From assembly GCA_032191485.1 (NCBI GenBank), contig JAVDOI010000009.1:20076343-20140342 (forward strand): 64,000 nucleotides of DNA, written 5' to 3'. This DNA is from Leptoclinus maculatus (Eukaryota; Chordata; Actinopteri; Perciformes; Stichaeidae). The notes beneath the pieces are model-generated. The model ran no database searches. It had not been told where the DNA came from and saw nothing but the letters and a program-made list of their open reading frames with translations. This document shows, piece after piece, positions 12,737-25,166 of this stretch. The position numbers and the translations under genes were made by a program. The number at the start of each line of letters is the position of its first letter. Positions within the stretch are counted from its first letter, which is position 1.

Positions 12737-12899
12737 TTACTGTTATTCAAAGTAAACGGTACAGTGTATGTGGTCTGTTGTGAATGTGAGGAGACTGACG
12801 TTAATAATAAAATACATTATAGATAAATAAATCACAATTAAGTAAAATCTCTTTAAAGAAGAGATTTAAAAGAAGTAATTGATTTAGCAGTCCTAATCT

Positions 12900-13460
12900 C
12901 AACAGTTGTTTCAGAGTTTGGGTGCCTGGACTGCAAAACCCCTATAGCCATTCGTCACCAACCCGGACCTGGGAACGCTCAGAAGGCCACTACCAGCTAA
13001 TCTAAGAGGGCACACAGGTTCATAAGGGGTTCGTAGGTCTTTCATATAACTAGGGGTTTAGTTATTTAAAGCTTTAAAGTTCAAAAATAAACATTATATG
13101 TCAATAAGAAAGTCAACTGTGAGCCCATGCAGGGAGGCCAGAACTAGAGTTATGGGTATAGGGTCTCTTTGTCTTGAACTGATGTTAAATCAAGCTGCAG
13201 CATTTTGGACCAATTGGAGTTGTTGGAGGGAAGACTGGGTAATACCTGTGTGCAGGGCATTACAGAAGAAAGCATTGATAGCCCTGTAAATCTGCAAAGG
13301 GTCAAATGGATCCGATTTTTTTAATTCAACTTGAGTTGATGGAGAACAGTAATGGACCCAAGATTGACCCTTGAGTAACACCATTAGTGAAATGGGAAAC
13401 AACAGAAAAGGTTATATTAGACAGGAGCTTAATAAGTTGAGAGCAGAACCTTTAATACCA
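12900..13460 (+). repeat. probable teleost interspersed repeat family D
   Basis: The text from 'gtttgggtgcctggactgca' through 'gcagggaggccagaactaga', 'gctgcagcattttggaccaa' and 'gggcattacagaagaaagca' resembles a widespread fish repeat of unknown class. There is no second copy in this window, so the call rests on resemblance only. Frames on both strands are short and not convincing. Confidence 0.45.
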
Positions 13461-13707
13461 ACCCAGTCTTCAAGACACTAGGGATTGAGTAGTCTACCGT
13501 ATTAAAGGCCACACTCAAGTCATTTCTTACAGACTGATGTTCCCAATCCGACCTTGGTTTAACTTCACCGCGAGAGACAGACAGAAGCAGCTGATAGAGA
13601 GGTGAACAGTGCACACACTACACTGCATGAACTGTGTCTGAAGACTGTGTGTGTGAGTGAGTGAACAAAAACCCTTTTAATATTCCATTAGACTAATGTT
13701 AACATAC

Positions 13708-13790
13708 AGCAGTGGAAAAAGTAGCCTACTCAGATCTCTACTTAAATGGAGGCTGAAGTAAATAAAGCAGAATACAGTTAATGAAGAAAC
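13708..13790 (+). mobile_element. hAT-type MITE fragment (CAGTGG end)
   Basis: The segment 'cagcagtggaaaaagtagcc' followed by 'tactcagatctctacttaaa' resembles the start at 15052 (gcagtggaagaagtattcag, then 'attttacttgagta'). Both begin with CAGTGG, the terminal sequence usual for fish hAT MITEs. Only one end is present. Confidence 0.5.
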
Positions 13791-14330
13791 ACAAGACTGA
13801 CACGTCAGGGAGTCTGCAATCTGATCCCTTTATCTGTGCATCAGTCACCAAAGCGGTTACACCGAGATGTTTGGTTGCAACTTAACATCATCAGCCTTTC
13901 ATCCAGTCTCACCTGTACAACACATATGAATGTCTGTGACTTTGCAAACAAAGCGAGTGTGCAACGTTGTGAGTCAAACTTGCTGCTGCTTATTGTCAAT
14001 GGTGTATTTCTGCGACCACTGTGTTTAATGGCTGCCTGCCAACTAAATTCATAAATAACAAAGTTGTCATTTATTGGCTTTTTTTGTTGTCGAAAACATT
14101 TCGGTGGGTTCTCTCTACGATTTAAACTTAAAAAATGTTATCTCCAATGTTGTGCTATTGTTAGTTGCAAAAATAATTTGTATTTTAGCTTAACTATTGA
14201 ATATTTTGGATTAATAAATAAGTTTAGCTCTGTATTTTTGCCATTCATGAGTTTGTGTCAGTTGAAGATATGCAAAACTCATAAAAGTTGTTTTATTTCA
14301 TTTATATTTATATTATATTTTACAGAGTAC
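13791..14330. other. no gene recognised
   Basis: A 108-residue open frame (14064-14390) is rich in Phe, Cys and Ile, has no domain I recognise and ends in a TG-rich microsatellite. I treat it as chance. Confidence 0.45.
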
Positions 14331-14531
14331 CACTGTGTACTACATATGTACTGTATGTGTCTGTGTTTGCATCTGTGTGTGTGCGTGTGAGCCGGTTGCT
14401 ATGTGGTGAGGAGAGCTTGTTATACTCTGACAGGGCGAGACTGTTGGAGTGAAATGCATGATGGGATTCTGTGATGAGCAGGAAGAGTTTGAATAAACAT
14501 GGTTGATTTCAGCCCACCCCAGTGTGTGTGC

Positions 14532-14540
<9 letters not shown>

Positions 14541-14562
<22 letters not shown>
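14541..14562. repeat. (TG)n microsatellite
   Basis: 22 bp of TG dinucleotide; a second interrupted TG stretch lies at about 14355-14390. Confidence 0.85.
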
Positions 14563-14639
14563 ACCATCAGGCCTGTCTGTTTGTGCTGTGTTCACTGAAG
14601 CTTTTTATTGAAGCCCTCATGAATCTTTTTCCTTCTCAA

Positions 14640-14835
14640 ATATTCAGTCCTTCCTTCCCTCGCTCTATCCTCCTTCCTCCCCTTGCTGACTTCTCAGCTT
14701 CATCTTGTACTCCCTTGCTGATGCCCTCTTCAGACTGCATCACTCATTCTCTCTTATTTCCAACTCCCCCTCCACTACTATCTCCATCATTATCTCCCTT
14801 GGTTTTGTGTCTTTGTCTTCCTTTCTTTCTTTGAG
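14640..14835 (+). other. CT-rich low-complexity tract
   Basis: Pyrimidine-rich sequence (many TCC/CTC/CTT blocks) that produces Ser/Leu/Pro-rich artefactual frames. It leads directly into the (TA)n tract. Confidence 0.6.
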
Positions 14836-14838
14836 ATG

Positions 14839-14840
<2 letters not shown>

Positions 14841-14893
<53 letters not shown>
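14841..14893. repeat. (TA)n microsatellite
   Basis: About 53 bp of AT/TA dinucleotide, followed by tttgtttg and a short GA tract at about 14922-14935. Confidence 0.95.
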
Positions 14894-14896
<3 letters not shown>

Positions 14897-15046
14897 TGTT
14901 TGTTATTTGCTTAATGACAATAAGAGAGAGAGAGATGGCTCATTTGCAGCTTCTCGTATGTCACTGAGCTGGATCCGCCTAAATAATGTGATGCAAATTA
15001 ACTGTTACATTAAGTTGTATATTTTTTGTGTTGCACAATAAGAAGC

Positions 15047-15150
15047 AGTGGAAGAAGTATTCAGATATTTTACTTGAGTAAACATAGCAATACAAGAGTG
15101 TAAAAATGCAATCAAATTATTACTTAAAGTTACTACAATGAACCTTCAAT
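15047..15150 (+). mobile_element. hAT-type MITE fragment
   Basis: 'gcagtggaagaagtattcag', 'atattttacttgagtaaaca' and 'attacttaaagttac' match the teleost MITE pattern of alternating 'acttaagtaaaagta' motifs. Related ends are at 13711 and 61352. The far end is not clear. Confidence 0.55.
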
Positions 15151-15239
15151 TTTAGTTGTTTTTTGCACTCACTGGACGAAAATGGTGGTAGTATTTACTG
15201 AGCACCCGAATCCCTTTAGAAAACCTCTACTTATACTGC

Positions 15240-15480
15240 AGGAGGGGTCTGACAGCCTGCCATGCTCAGTCCTGCCTCTGATACTCCCATGCCTTCCTTC
15301 CTGCTAGCGGGCCCACCAATACTGCCTGGGCCTCCAGCAGCATGGTGTTGGGGACCGGCAGAGCAGCAAGGCAGGGCAGTGAGGCGAAGCTTTGCTCCTG
15401 GTTGTGGGAGGCATGGGGTTCTCCTCCTCCTGCCAGAGCTTCAACCGTCGCCAGCCCCAAATCATAATCTCGCATTATAG
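15240..15480. other. GC-rich island, unassigned
   Basis: About 240 bp clearly richer in G+C than its surroundings, open in frames on both strands (72 and 73 residues). Neither translation resembles a known domain. It could be a fragment of a mobile element coding region, but nothing shows which. Confidence 0.4.
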
Positions 15481-15982
15481 GTGACATTTTGACGCCTGAT
15501 GGGGGTTGACTTGGTCACTTTAGGCTTTTGAAATAAATTCCATGTAGGCCCCATGTCTTTGTTTTAACCACATGGTGAAGTCCCAACATGACTTATGTTA
15601 TATTCCACTACTGAAAATCAGGGTTTATGCTGCTAAAAAATATGTGAAAGATACAGCCCTGTCCCCTTAATATTACTTTTAGACAACAAAACTGTATTGT
15701 GAGTTAAGTTTCGAGGGAAACTTTTTTCATCATGGATTACAATGACATTTCACAGATTAAGTATCACAAAATAAATTTAGTTTTCTTTCAATTTCGTAGT
15801 AATTTTAAACCAAACCATGATGATTTTTAAGAAAGCTAGCCAAGTAGTTTTGCAGCATTTATTTATTTATTTTTTCTTAATTTACGTTAGCCATGTGTTT
15901 CAACTTGTCTAATACTGAAAATGTGTTTCCCTTTAAACACAATTGAGAGTGCAGTTTAGTTGTATGGGAACGTATTGTCCAT
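15481..15982. other. no gene recognised
   Basis: AT-rich sequence with no recognisable feature. Confidence 0.5.
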
Positions 15983-16110
15983 GGACCGTGGTTACACCTG
16001 GACCGTGGTTACACCTGGACCGTGGTTACACCTGGACCGTGGTTACACCTGGACCGTGGTTACACCTGAACCGTGGTTACACCTGGACCGTGGTTACACC
16101 TGGACCGTGC
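15983..16110 (+). repeat. 17-bp minisatellite, about 7.5 copies
   Basis: Unit ggaccgtggttacacct repeats exactly at 15983, 16000, 16017, 16034, 16051, 16068 (one G-to-A change, gaaccg) and 16085, with a partial copy from 16102. The unit corresponds to a single-copy motif of repeat family B: copy 1 at 10995-11035 has ccacggtccaggtataacc on the opposite strand. The array is therefore a local expansion inside family B copy 2. Confidence 0.95.
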
Positions 16111-16540
16111 CCTGCCTGACACTCACTGCTACTATCATTATATATATATTGGTCACATTTTACTGATACTATTACTGCTTTTATTATCGTTATCATTCTG
16201 TTATATTCACTGCTGCTGTTATTATTGGTGTTCATTTTTTGTGAGTATTATTTCTGCTATTATGGCTACTACTGCTATTACGACTCTCATTTTACTCTTA
16301 TCATCTATATTATATGCATTGAATGTGCTGTAACTCTGTTATGCTGTTCAGTCTGTACACATGACATCTATCACACTTCTGTCCATCCTGGGAGAGGGAT
16401 CCCTCCTCTGTTGCTCTCCCGGAGGTTTCTTCCTTTTGCTACCCCTGGCCAAGGACAGAGGATGTGGTATGCTGTACAGATAGTAAAGCCCTCTGAGGCA
16501 AATTTGTGATATTGGGCAATATAAATAAACTTTAATTTAA
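16111..16540 (-). repeat. interspersed repeat family B, copy 2 (inverted)
   Basis: On the minus strand this matches 10711-11050: it begins at about 16540 with the taaattaaattaaag end, and contains blocks matching 'aaatttgcct', 'gagggcttta', 'gtacagcata' and 'atagatgtcatgtgtacaga'. The orientation is opposite to copy 1, about 5 kb away. With the adjacent minisatellite it forms one element. Confidence 0.8.
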
Positions 16541-19500
16541 TTTAATTTTATAGGAGACAGGGTTGGAATAATAATAAATAATATAATGACTAATTACTAA
16601 GGCGCTTCAAACATTATTGAAGCTACTGCAAGATGGGAAATATAGGCTGACCTAAACAAAGAAACATTATTCCTCAGTGTACTTCAGGTGGTTTATGTGT
16701 TTTTGTGATGTCTCATAATGACATCCTTCAATTAAATGACTCGGTGTGTTTACAGTGGAACACGTCCTGCTGGCTGGAGCAGGACTTTGGCTAGGAGGGA
16801 AATTCTGGGTGGCTGCATCTGTATTATTTGACAAAGTGACTTGAAGCATGAGACAAGACATGTTAAAATAAAAAAAAATGTAAACTGTCAAAACTATTTA
16901 TTAATGTGTAAGATGTTTCCTTTGATAAAATATTGTTTAAATGATTTGTTATTACAAAATGACAGAATTCATGGACTGGGACTGAATAGAAATAACACAG
17001 AATGCCAATAATATTCTATTTCTGCACAATACATAGTCATTTATTGATAGCTCTACCTGATCCTATACATTCAGTTTAAGTAAAAGGGAATACATATGGC
17101 ACAGTTGTCTTTGCCAGAACACCATCAAAGAAAAGGATTGATGATTAGCTGATTGTGTATAGTATTTGTACAAAATAAAAAAATAACCACATAACCATTT
17201 CCAATGTGATGGCCACTCTTAATGCGTATAGAGGATTTTATTAAGTCTAATATTAGAAGGTAGAACACTACTCAGTCTGACAGATGGATACAAGAGGAGA
17301 GGTCAATAAAATGAGGGTAGGGTGGATTAAAATTAGCAGCCTCAAATGGAAAAACAGGATATTAATGTGGCTCTTGCAATTTAGGAAATAGGTAAAGAAA
17401 AAAGAGTGCACAGAAAAAGTAGAATACATAAGCTTCAATTTACCCCTCAGTTGTAACAAGATTGTCAGTTTAAAAGATGGAGCGAGTTTGCTTTATGGAT
17501 TCAATTTGCATTGGTGTAAATGCTGGCTAACATAGCAGGCTATTGACTGCTACAAACTGAGAAGGAACAACACACAGTGAGGCAGAGGCCCTCAGTGCGT
17601 GTGGCCCCGCCCAGTTAAATAATGACTCCAATGTAGGCAAATGTAGCCTGTGTTGCTGGAATTTTGAAGTCAAACAACCAGTCCTGAAAATGACTGCATC
17701 ACAAGGTAGATCTGTCAACAACCCGATTCTTTAGAGCCCCTGAAAACATGACTTCTCACCTTGAGGTTATCTCTATGATATTACATATCCTTGAGTAAGT
17801 AAGCGAGAAAGTTACTGTAAAAAAAGACATCTTTAGGATTTATTATTACGTCTGTTAAGGTTTTATAAATACGTTTTGCCAGTGAATGACATTAAACAAA
17901 CTAAACATCAAAATACATAATCAGAAGTATTACATTGTTTGACAGTAACTTCCAAAACTATTATCAGTTTTACAAAAATCATATGACACGTTCTGATCTG
18001 TATTTGCTGTAGCTTCAGTATGTTAGGTTTAGGCACAACAACTCCTTGGTTAAAGGGAAGAAAACCTAACTTCCTTTGAAAGTTTATTTCATTATTATTG
18101 TTGAATCAGTGCGTCCCAAAACACTTTCATCTCGCAGACCGCTGTTTGTGTCCTATGTGAAACCACCAGACAACGTTAAATTATTTGTCACAAAATCACT
18201 TCCATAAAAGCCATAATTCCCTCGTCCACCAGAGGTTCTTATCAGCTAAAGTTAAATTTAGGTTTTATTTTGTACAACAAATCTAATTCTGGCCTCCATG
18301 CTCCATATTTTCCTTTTTTTTTTTTGGTGGCTCTTCCTCTTAGCTTATTTCAGTTTAAATCAGATACTATTAAATCACTCACTCAATAAAATAAGCATGA
18401 TTTTTCTAGTAAAAAATAATGTTAGATTTTACACCACCCATAACTCTCAGAATAGCTCAGGGCTGATAGGCTTCTTTAGAGCCCTGGTGAGGAGTTGAAT
18501 AGTAGCCGGTTCCCCTCTTGACATCCCCACTGAGCTGAGGACATCAGTCCGATTCTTCTCATATGACCCCCACTGTGACGTGAACTTGGCTTGATTCCCC
18601 CTGATATGAGTCCTGCTGGGCTTGTTTGCTTGTGGCAACACATGTCAGACATAGTCAAGTATATTTTTGATAGTGGTGGAAGATAAACAGAAGAGAAGAT
18701 AAATCCTTTTCTACCCTTTATCTGGAAGCTTTATCGTGCATTATTTTCTAATTGCTGCAGAGATGTTGCACCAGCCTTTTGCAGCTCTTACAGAATGTTA
18801 AAGATATTTTGACTTGGCTAAGCAGGAAAAGCATAGGTGGTATTAATAACATTAATGACGGCTGCATTCCATATAGGTGAGCCAGTTCCAGCGCTCTGGT
18901 ATTGTGCATACTCACTCACTGACATGGCTTGTTAGGACACTGAATGGAATGGAGCCATCGCTAATGTGATTATTTACACCTGTGCTTTTCCTGCTGTAAA
19001 ATGTGTGTTGTGTGTGCTGTGAAAAGGTTCTATTAACATGGCATTACATTGTGTAGAATAAAGCTGGAAGGATTGGCGCATTGCTTAAGTCCATATCCAT
19101 GGATTAATCAACTGCCACAGTTATGCAACTTCAGGATAATTGATTGTGGTTTGTGTCATAGATGTTTTTTTAAGTACATTTTAACAATGGATGAACAGCA
19201 CCCTATCCATGATAGGAGCATACATTGTGATGTGGAGCAAAGCTTTTTTTGGGACGGATTCTTGGAAATCTATATCTAAAAGATATGTAATGCCAACATT
19301 TTTAATGTATCGCTCCAATATCATGTATGGCCACTAAAGTATGGTTACGGTTTGGGAACTTAGTTAAGTCTTGTCAAGGAATGAATGAGGTCATTGCCAA
19401 ACATTAAAAACATCAACAGTTGGATGTCAGACCTATGTTACATGCTGCTGGTCCTAGGCTGGACGCTTCTCTATTGAGGGAAACAAAAATCTCTGCTTAA

Positions 19501-21285
19501 GTGTTTTGCAGACTGGTTGACCTTAGCTTTAAAGCATAAATGTCTTCCGGTTTCTGTAAGCTTTGGTTAGTGTGAGCATTTGTGTTGGTTGGCTCTTTGT
19601 GCTGTGGGTTTTGGGACGACTTGGGTTGCCAGGGAGTCTTTGTTTTAGAGGAACCTTTGAATACTATTTTGGATACTGTTCTTGCATCGCCATGCGTAGA
19701 CCGAACCTTCAAAGAACACCTCGCTCTACAATTTGACTGTGTAATATCTTTGGTCTCTGCACTCCCACTCTTCAATGCATCTCAAGCCGCCGGAGTTGCT
19801 GGGTTGCTGGTTGGAGATTATTTGGTGGGCTGGGGGACACACTACGGAACCGGTCAGAATGAAATATGTATATTGCCTGAAAAACATATATTATATATTA
19901 TTATGGTGTGTATGTTGTGTGTATGGTCTGCTGGTATTCCTGAACATTTCTGATGCAGCTGTTGTTTTTTTGCTGCAGACATTTTCAACACACCAATGTG
20001 TGCTTACATAATTATGTTGAGTCGGACATTGGACCCTCTTTTCACTGCATCAAATCAATATTATAATACTTTCTGCATTGGCTGTCAATGCTGGAAATAA
20101 TTGTAAACTGCAAAAGTAGAATTGTTGAATGTGAATGCAATTGGTGACTTTAAAGTTGCCGGTAGGCTTTGTCAAAGCTGCTACTCGGATGGTCGTTTTT
20201 ATTGTCCCCTTAAACTTCAACCTCATGATATTGAATCACACTGTCTGATGTGTGTCTGCTATTGAGGCTTTGAGTATGATATATTGCATTTCAATAAGCA
20301 GTGGAAGGTTATTGCACTCATCCGTTGCCTCACTTCTGATCTGCTCTTTTGGCATTCTTTCAAATGAATAATATTACAGAAGTATATTTAACATTCTTTA
20401 ATGTATATATGAGAAAGAGAGAATGTAAGTTTTATTATATTATGATCCAAATAAACCAGTTGATACTTGGATGTGACTGTGATCTGTGGTATTTCAATAA
20501 AATAATTTAATATTTGTCTCTACACCGTATCTTGGCCATGATATATTAGAGCTGAAGATAAGCCAGTCAAAGGTTATTGCCCTCCTGACACTCCGGTCAT
20601 GATTTGTATGGTATTAAATTGTATTAAATTTCCTTTCACTCTAACTAAAAATGATAATAACCGTTAATAATAAATGTTATTATCCTTTTCAGAGGTGCCT
20701 GTGTGAGGGGAGGCAGCATTATTCTTAGAGCACCCAATATGTCAGTGAAGGAATGGCAAGGTGTTATAGAAACTTTTGTATCCTTCTAGAATTCAACATC
20801 TTAGGAACTGCGGAAAACATTCACCTTTGACCTTATTGGGTTGAGGATCTCAGTCTCCTTGAATCTGAATTGTACTGGCTTGAATTGAAGCTGCTGGTAG
20901 TTATGTTGATATGAATCTATTTGAATTTTGCTTAATTGCTTAATGTGTGAAAATGTTATATGAATAACACTGCGACAGAAAAGGAATAGGTTAACACCAC
21001 AAATGTCATCAATACCTATTCATTAATTTCCATTAATTACAATTACAATGTAATACAAATAAATATATAAATATAATACTTTTTTCTAGCTGTTCATAAT
21101 GTAATAATACCATGTGCTGACTCAGCAGAGATAACATTAAATTAGAAAAGTTGATCTACTGGACAATAAATGTTTGAAAACAAAATAGAGCCTTACTGCA
21201 TTATATTGTTAAATGTCACCTGGTGCCAGAATTTTTTGTTTTCCTTTCCACAAATTAAGACATTTTCATCATAAATTGGTGCCAG
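16541..21285. other. 4.7 kb with no gene recognised
   Basis: AT-rich throughout. The longest frame (123 residues, 19582-19953) and the opposite 92-residue frame (19497-19775) show no recognisable domain. A short stretch near 18021-18070 (ggtttaggcacaacaactcc, then 'ttggttaaa') resembles a simple motif common in fish intergenic DNA. No RNA gene, promoter cluster or microsatellite of note. Confidence 0.5.
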
Positions 21286-21289
21286 TGTC

Positions 21290-21495
21290 CTGGTCCTGTC
21301 ATCACTGATTGGTTGCACATGCATGTACGCATTAACGTCATGTTCTTTCAGTGTGTGGAGTGGGCAGTGTGCGTGGCCAAATGTGGAGAAAAACTGGACA
21401 GCACAGGTGAAAGAGGGAACAAGACAATGAAAAAAAGGTGCAGCTGATAGGGAGCAAGAGAAAAAGTGTTAAGTTACAACTAAAATATATTGTTG
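21290..21495 (+). repeat. interspersed repeat family C, copy 2
   Basis: Same-strand homologue of 12547-12736 (shared 'gattggttgcacatgcat', 'cagtgtgtggagtg', 'gagaaaaact' and the purine-rich 'gaaagagggaacaagacaat' region). The two copies have diverged by both substitutions and short indels, so they are old insertions, not a recent duplication. Confidence 0.75.
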
Positions 21496-22483
21496 TTATT
21501 AACAGTTTAGTTAGCTGTGTACTTTTTTTAATTTACTAGATCACATGTATCTCTCTGCCCTTGCATGATTCAGTGTGAACTTTAATATTATCTGAAAGAC
21601 CAATCCACCATTAACGATACGAAAGGACTGTTTTTTTCTTCAGCGCTGGGTTTGGATGGAAAACAAAGGCAGTGGATGGCAGCAAGAGCGACTTAGCTTA
21701 ATATGCAATTTGATAACAATAATTCAAAAGAACAATACAAATAGGACTATTTTTACAAACTTTTGTCATATTAGTAATCTATAAGTGATTGGGCTATCAT
21801 GCCTCAAAATTACAATAATACCACCTAAAAACATAACATTGTTGACTATTGTACCTCAATTTGTCAGTGGTTCAGGTTGAGAAACGCTGCCTTAAATGAT
21901 ACTTAGCCAAAAAAAGACAAAGAACGCTTGTGAGAGATGTCCACTGTCACACCCCCCAAGTACCTATTCTGCTATGGGCATTGCCTCTGAAAGTGTCTAA
22001 GCACACCACTAATCAGCTTGTTCTGTGACTTATTGGCTTATGGCACAAACCAAAATCAAAGGTACACGTGTGTTGACAAATTGTGTAGAGATGGCCATTG
22101 TTCTGAAGGCTAATGTCTCCGAAAAATAAAAACTCTCTGTGCAAGGAACAGAAGCTCATGGAATTTTTTTTCTCTCTAACTGGTGAAGCCATGACCCGCC
22201 GCTCTGCCTCTTATTACTTTTTGCCTTTCTTTGGTTGGGTTGGTTAGGTTTAGCTATGAGGAGTGAGATTACTCAGGGTGAGGGTAATTATTTGGATAAG
22301 CCAACCGGAGGAACAATGGGCGCTTCATGCCTTCACCGTGGTAGAAAAAAATATTGCCGCGGGGAAGGTCCGATTAGTCAGTTTGGAAAGTAATTAGCCA
22401 TGTGCTTCTGTTTGTTACATGAGAGTTTGTATTTTCTGAGCAATGGGCAATCGGAATGGGAGTTTGTGTTAAGGATAACAAAT
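21496..22483. other. no gene recognised
   Basis: AT-rich sequence; nothing assignable. Confidence 0.5.
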
Positions 22484-22524
22484 TTCCCCCTGGGGATGAA
22501 TAAAGTATCTATCTATCTATCTAA
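22484..22524 (+). repeat. retroposon 3' tail, (ATCT)n
   Basis: 'ttccccctggggatgaataa' then agtatctatctatctatcta. The AATAA(A)GTATCTATCTATC ending is typical of the 3' tail of fish non-LTR elements or SINEs. I see no body upstream that I can assign, so this may be a severely 5'-truncated copy. Confidence 0.6.
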
Positions 22525-23471
22525 CAGGCTGTCAGACAAATGGGCTTTTGGTCCAATGGGACATTTTTCGAGCTATTTGGGGTTTCGGAATAATAGGCTG
22601 TCCAAACAATGGCATACTTTGTTAGGTTAAGGAAAAGATCATGGTTTGGGTTTTTCTGTTACATACAAGACGTAGGTTATGTACTAACGTGGTTGCTCAC
22701 GTAATTCACAATACCTGTGTTTGTTTCACCTGTCCATCATAATGAACAACCTCTTTCCTACTCTAAGTTGCTTGCACAGATGACCTATAAGCCTGTTTTA
22801 TGTACCTGATGGAGTCTAGAATCTGGTTGTGGTGGCGGCGAATCAATGCCACCATTGTGCAATGCTGAAGATCTGGATGGACAAGAGGTGGAGCACAACT
22901 ACTAATGAGCTCTGTGGAAGGACCAAGCTGCCGTATTTGATGAGTTGGAACTGAGAACGTGTTGGCCGTGAGTAGGTAATATTTTGCGAGTTTGCCCAGC
23001 CTTGGAAGTTTAATCACGTTCTATTGTTTACGCTTGATGGTTATTGAAAATCTAATTAATAGGCCTTTTTGCAACAAGTGTGGCTGACATGAAAGCACGC
23101 ACGATACCAGGACCCTGAAATCAAAGCAACAAATAGAATTCAGTAATCATTCATTTCTTAGTCCCAATGATTATTTATAATAATGCATGTGCTTATTGTA
23201 CTCTGTACACTATTGTAATTTGCACAAGACTTACACACATACATGCAGTTTGCGTCAAATAAAAGTGTTTTTATATTATTAGCAAAATAAATCATTATTT
23301 TGTGTTATGTACAATTACAAAGACAAGTTTCTGTTAAACATTTTTAAGTGTATTTATTGGAATTTTGATTTCAGGATAACGCATCTTTGACTTTTGGAAG
23401 GACTTTGATGACAGAAATGAATTATTATTCATGACTTGTTAATGAACTTTGGCAGTAATCTGCCAATCACA
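22525..23471. other. no gene recognised
   Basis: AT-rich sequence; nothing assignable. Confidence 0.45.
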
Positions 23472-23538
23472 GGTAATCTGTGTGTAAATAAGATTCCCCC
23501 GGGTAAACATGGCCAATGTCATGGTAGACAAAAGTGAA
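23472..23538 (+). repeat. direct repeat, copy 1 of 2
   Basis: About 67 bp (ggtaatctgtgtgtaaataa through gggtaaacatggccaatgtc to acaaaagtgaag) recurs at 25099-25166 with few differences. It is probably either a short dispersed repeat or a small local duplication. Confidence 0.8.
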
Positions 23539-23821
23539 GAGAGAAGACAGAAGAGTAGAAAACGAAAAACAGATAAATAATTGGCCGAAAAAAGGCAAAG
23601 GGACTGTTGTGAAGAGCTGCGAGAGGTAATTAAAAAGAAAAGAAGAGGAGGAGAGAGTGAGACACAGAGTGAGTGATGCAGGGTAAGGTTGATGGCCTCT
23701 CCCTGGTTGTAAATATGGTTTGATTTGGTGATTTATTCATGGTGTTGATTTATTCAGCTGCAGTGCAAAACATCGCCCTCAGATTGCTTCTCTATCAATA
23801 AAACAATGTTCCTGGAGACAG

Positions 23822-23824
<3 letters not shown>

Positions 23825-23904
<80 letters not shown>
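23825..23904. repeat. (TG)n microsatellite
   Basis: About 80 bp of uninterrupted TG. Confidence 0.97.
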
Positions 23905-23908
<4 letters not shown>

Positions 23909-25098
23909 TGTGAAAATGAGTCCCATCATACATATAGCGGTAAGATGAGACCAGCTATCCTGAAACCACCCAGAGAGCAGAGGACTTTACATTTAGCCTA
24001 CGGTACATCTGGAACTTTTTTTCTGGCCTCCAGTGTTTCGGCTTCAACTTCTGACAAATAAAGTCTTCCAGCACAAGAAACTCCACAGAGTTTGACTCGA
24101 TCCTGCCTCTGTGTCGTGGGAGGATTGTTGCAGCTCACACACTCAAAAACCTTCTGTGGACATTTGGAATCATTTATAAGTGTAAGAAGTAGAAAGTGAT
24201 GAGTCACCAAATAAGTGACCAAGTTACAGCCTCAATCAACCCTGAATCTTTGCCACAAGCAGTCGTCCTTTCAGCTTCTCACCTCTGATGGAAACCAGGT
24301 TTTTTGTTTTACCATTTACTGAGCACATGCCCTATAGCAATACAAAAATGTATTTCTTGGATTACAACTTTGCCTGATATCATTCTTGAGCTTCCCAGTG
24401 TTCCTTATGTATCAAATCCAAAGAACAAATGTTTTAGCATCAACATGCTATTTTCACAAGCGCTTCTACAAAAGCTTTCCCGCGCGACCTGACCTAGATT
24501 TCTGCATACATAAACACCACTACCAGTTTGGAGAAGCAGATAGGAGTACCAGCACAGAAGCTAAAAAATGTAACATGCTAAAAAATGCCACAAAAACACA
24601 ATCAAACTAACCAATCGAGGTAGTGGTGGACAAGCAACTCCTGTGTTCTGCGATGTAAAATGTCTGTCTTTGTCAATCTCTTTGCTTTGAAGACAACAAT
24701 ATAAAGGTTTGAGTTTCCTTTCGGAAAGGGCTGTCTGAAATGAATCGAAATATAGTATACATTTAAATTGATATTATTAATATTATATTTTTTAGTTGGG
24801 CCTTTATTTAGGTAGGTAAAATACATTTTCTGCTGCCCCCCCCCCCCCTCCACAGCGACTTTATCCAGTCTGGGAGTTAAGGGAACCTTAAGACTTTTAA
24901 AGACATTTTACTCACATTCTCTATGAAAGTATTCATGACAGACAGTTTGAAAATTATATATTGACAAGCAAATTAATCCCAGGAAAAAAACTCTTTATTA
25001 TCTGTACTTCTGATTCCTTTAATAGTAGTTATCTTCATTTTATGAAGTCTTTTTGTAATTTTCTAATAATGTTTTTTTTTTCTATTATTATTTTCATA
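23905..25098. other. no gene recognised
   Basis: Mixed sequence with a run of 11 or more C at about 24838-24849. No gene or assigned repeat. Confidence 0.45.
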
Positions 25099-25166
25099 GG
25101 TAATCTGCTTCTTAATAAGATTCCCTCGGGTAAACATGGCCAGTGTCATGGTAGACAAAATTGAAG
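25099..25166 (+). repeat. direct repeat, copy 2 of 2
   Basis: Matches 23472-23538: ggtaatctgcttcttaataa, 'gattccctcgggtaaacatg', 'gccagtgtcatggtagacaa'. The similarity stops soon after 'attgaag'. Confidence 0.8.

Noticed and set aside
14064..14390. 108-residue hydrophobic frame as a small membrane protein
   Set aside because: AT-driven Phe/Ile/Cys composition, no clear start context, and it ends in a TG microsatellite.
15983..16110. Regularly spaced 17-bp repeats as a CRISPR array
   Set aside because: Units are contiguous with no spacers, and the setting is a vertebrate interspersed repeat.
19497..19953. Overlapping frames of 92 and 123 residues on opposite strands
   Set aside because: No recognisable domain on either strand and no supporting splice or promoter signals; chance openness cannot be excluded.
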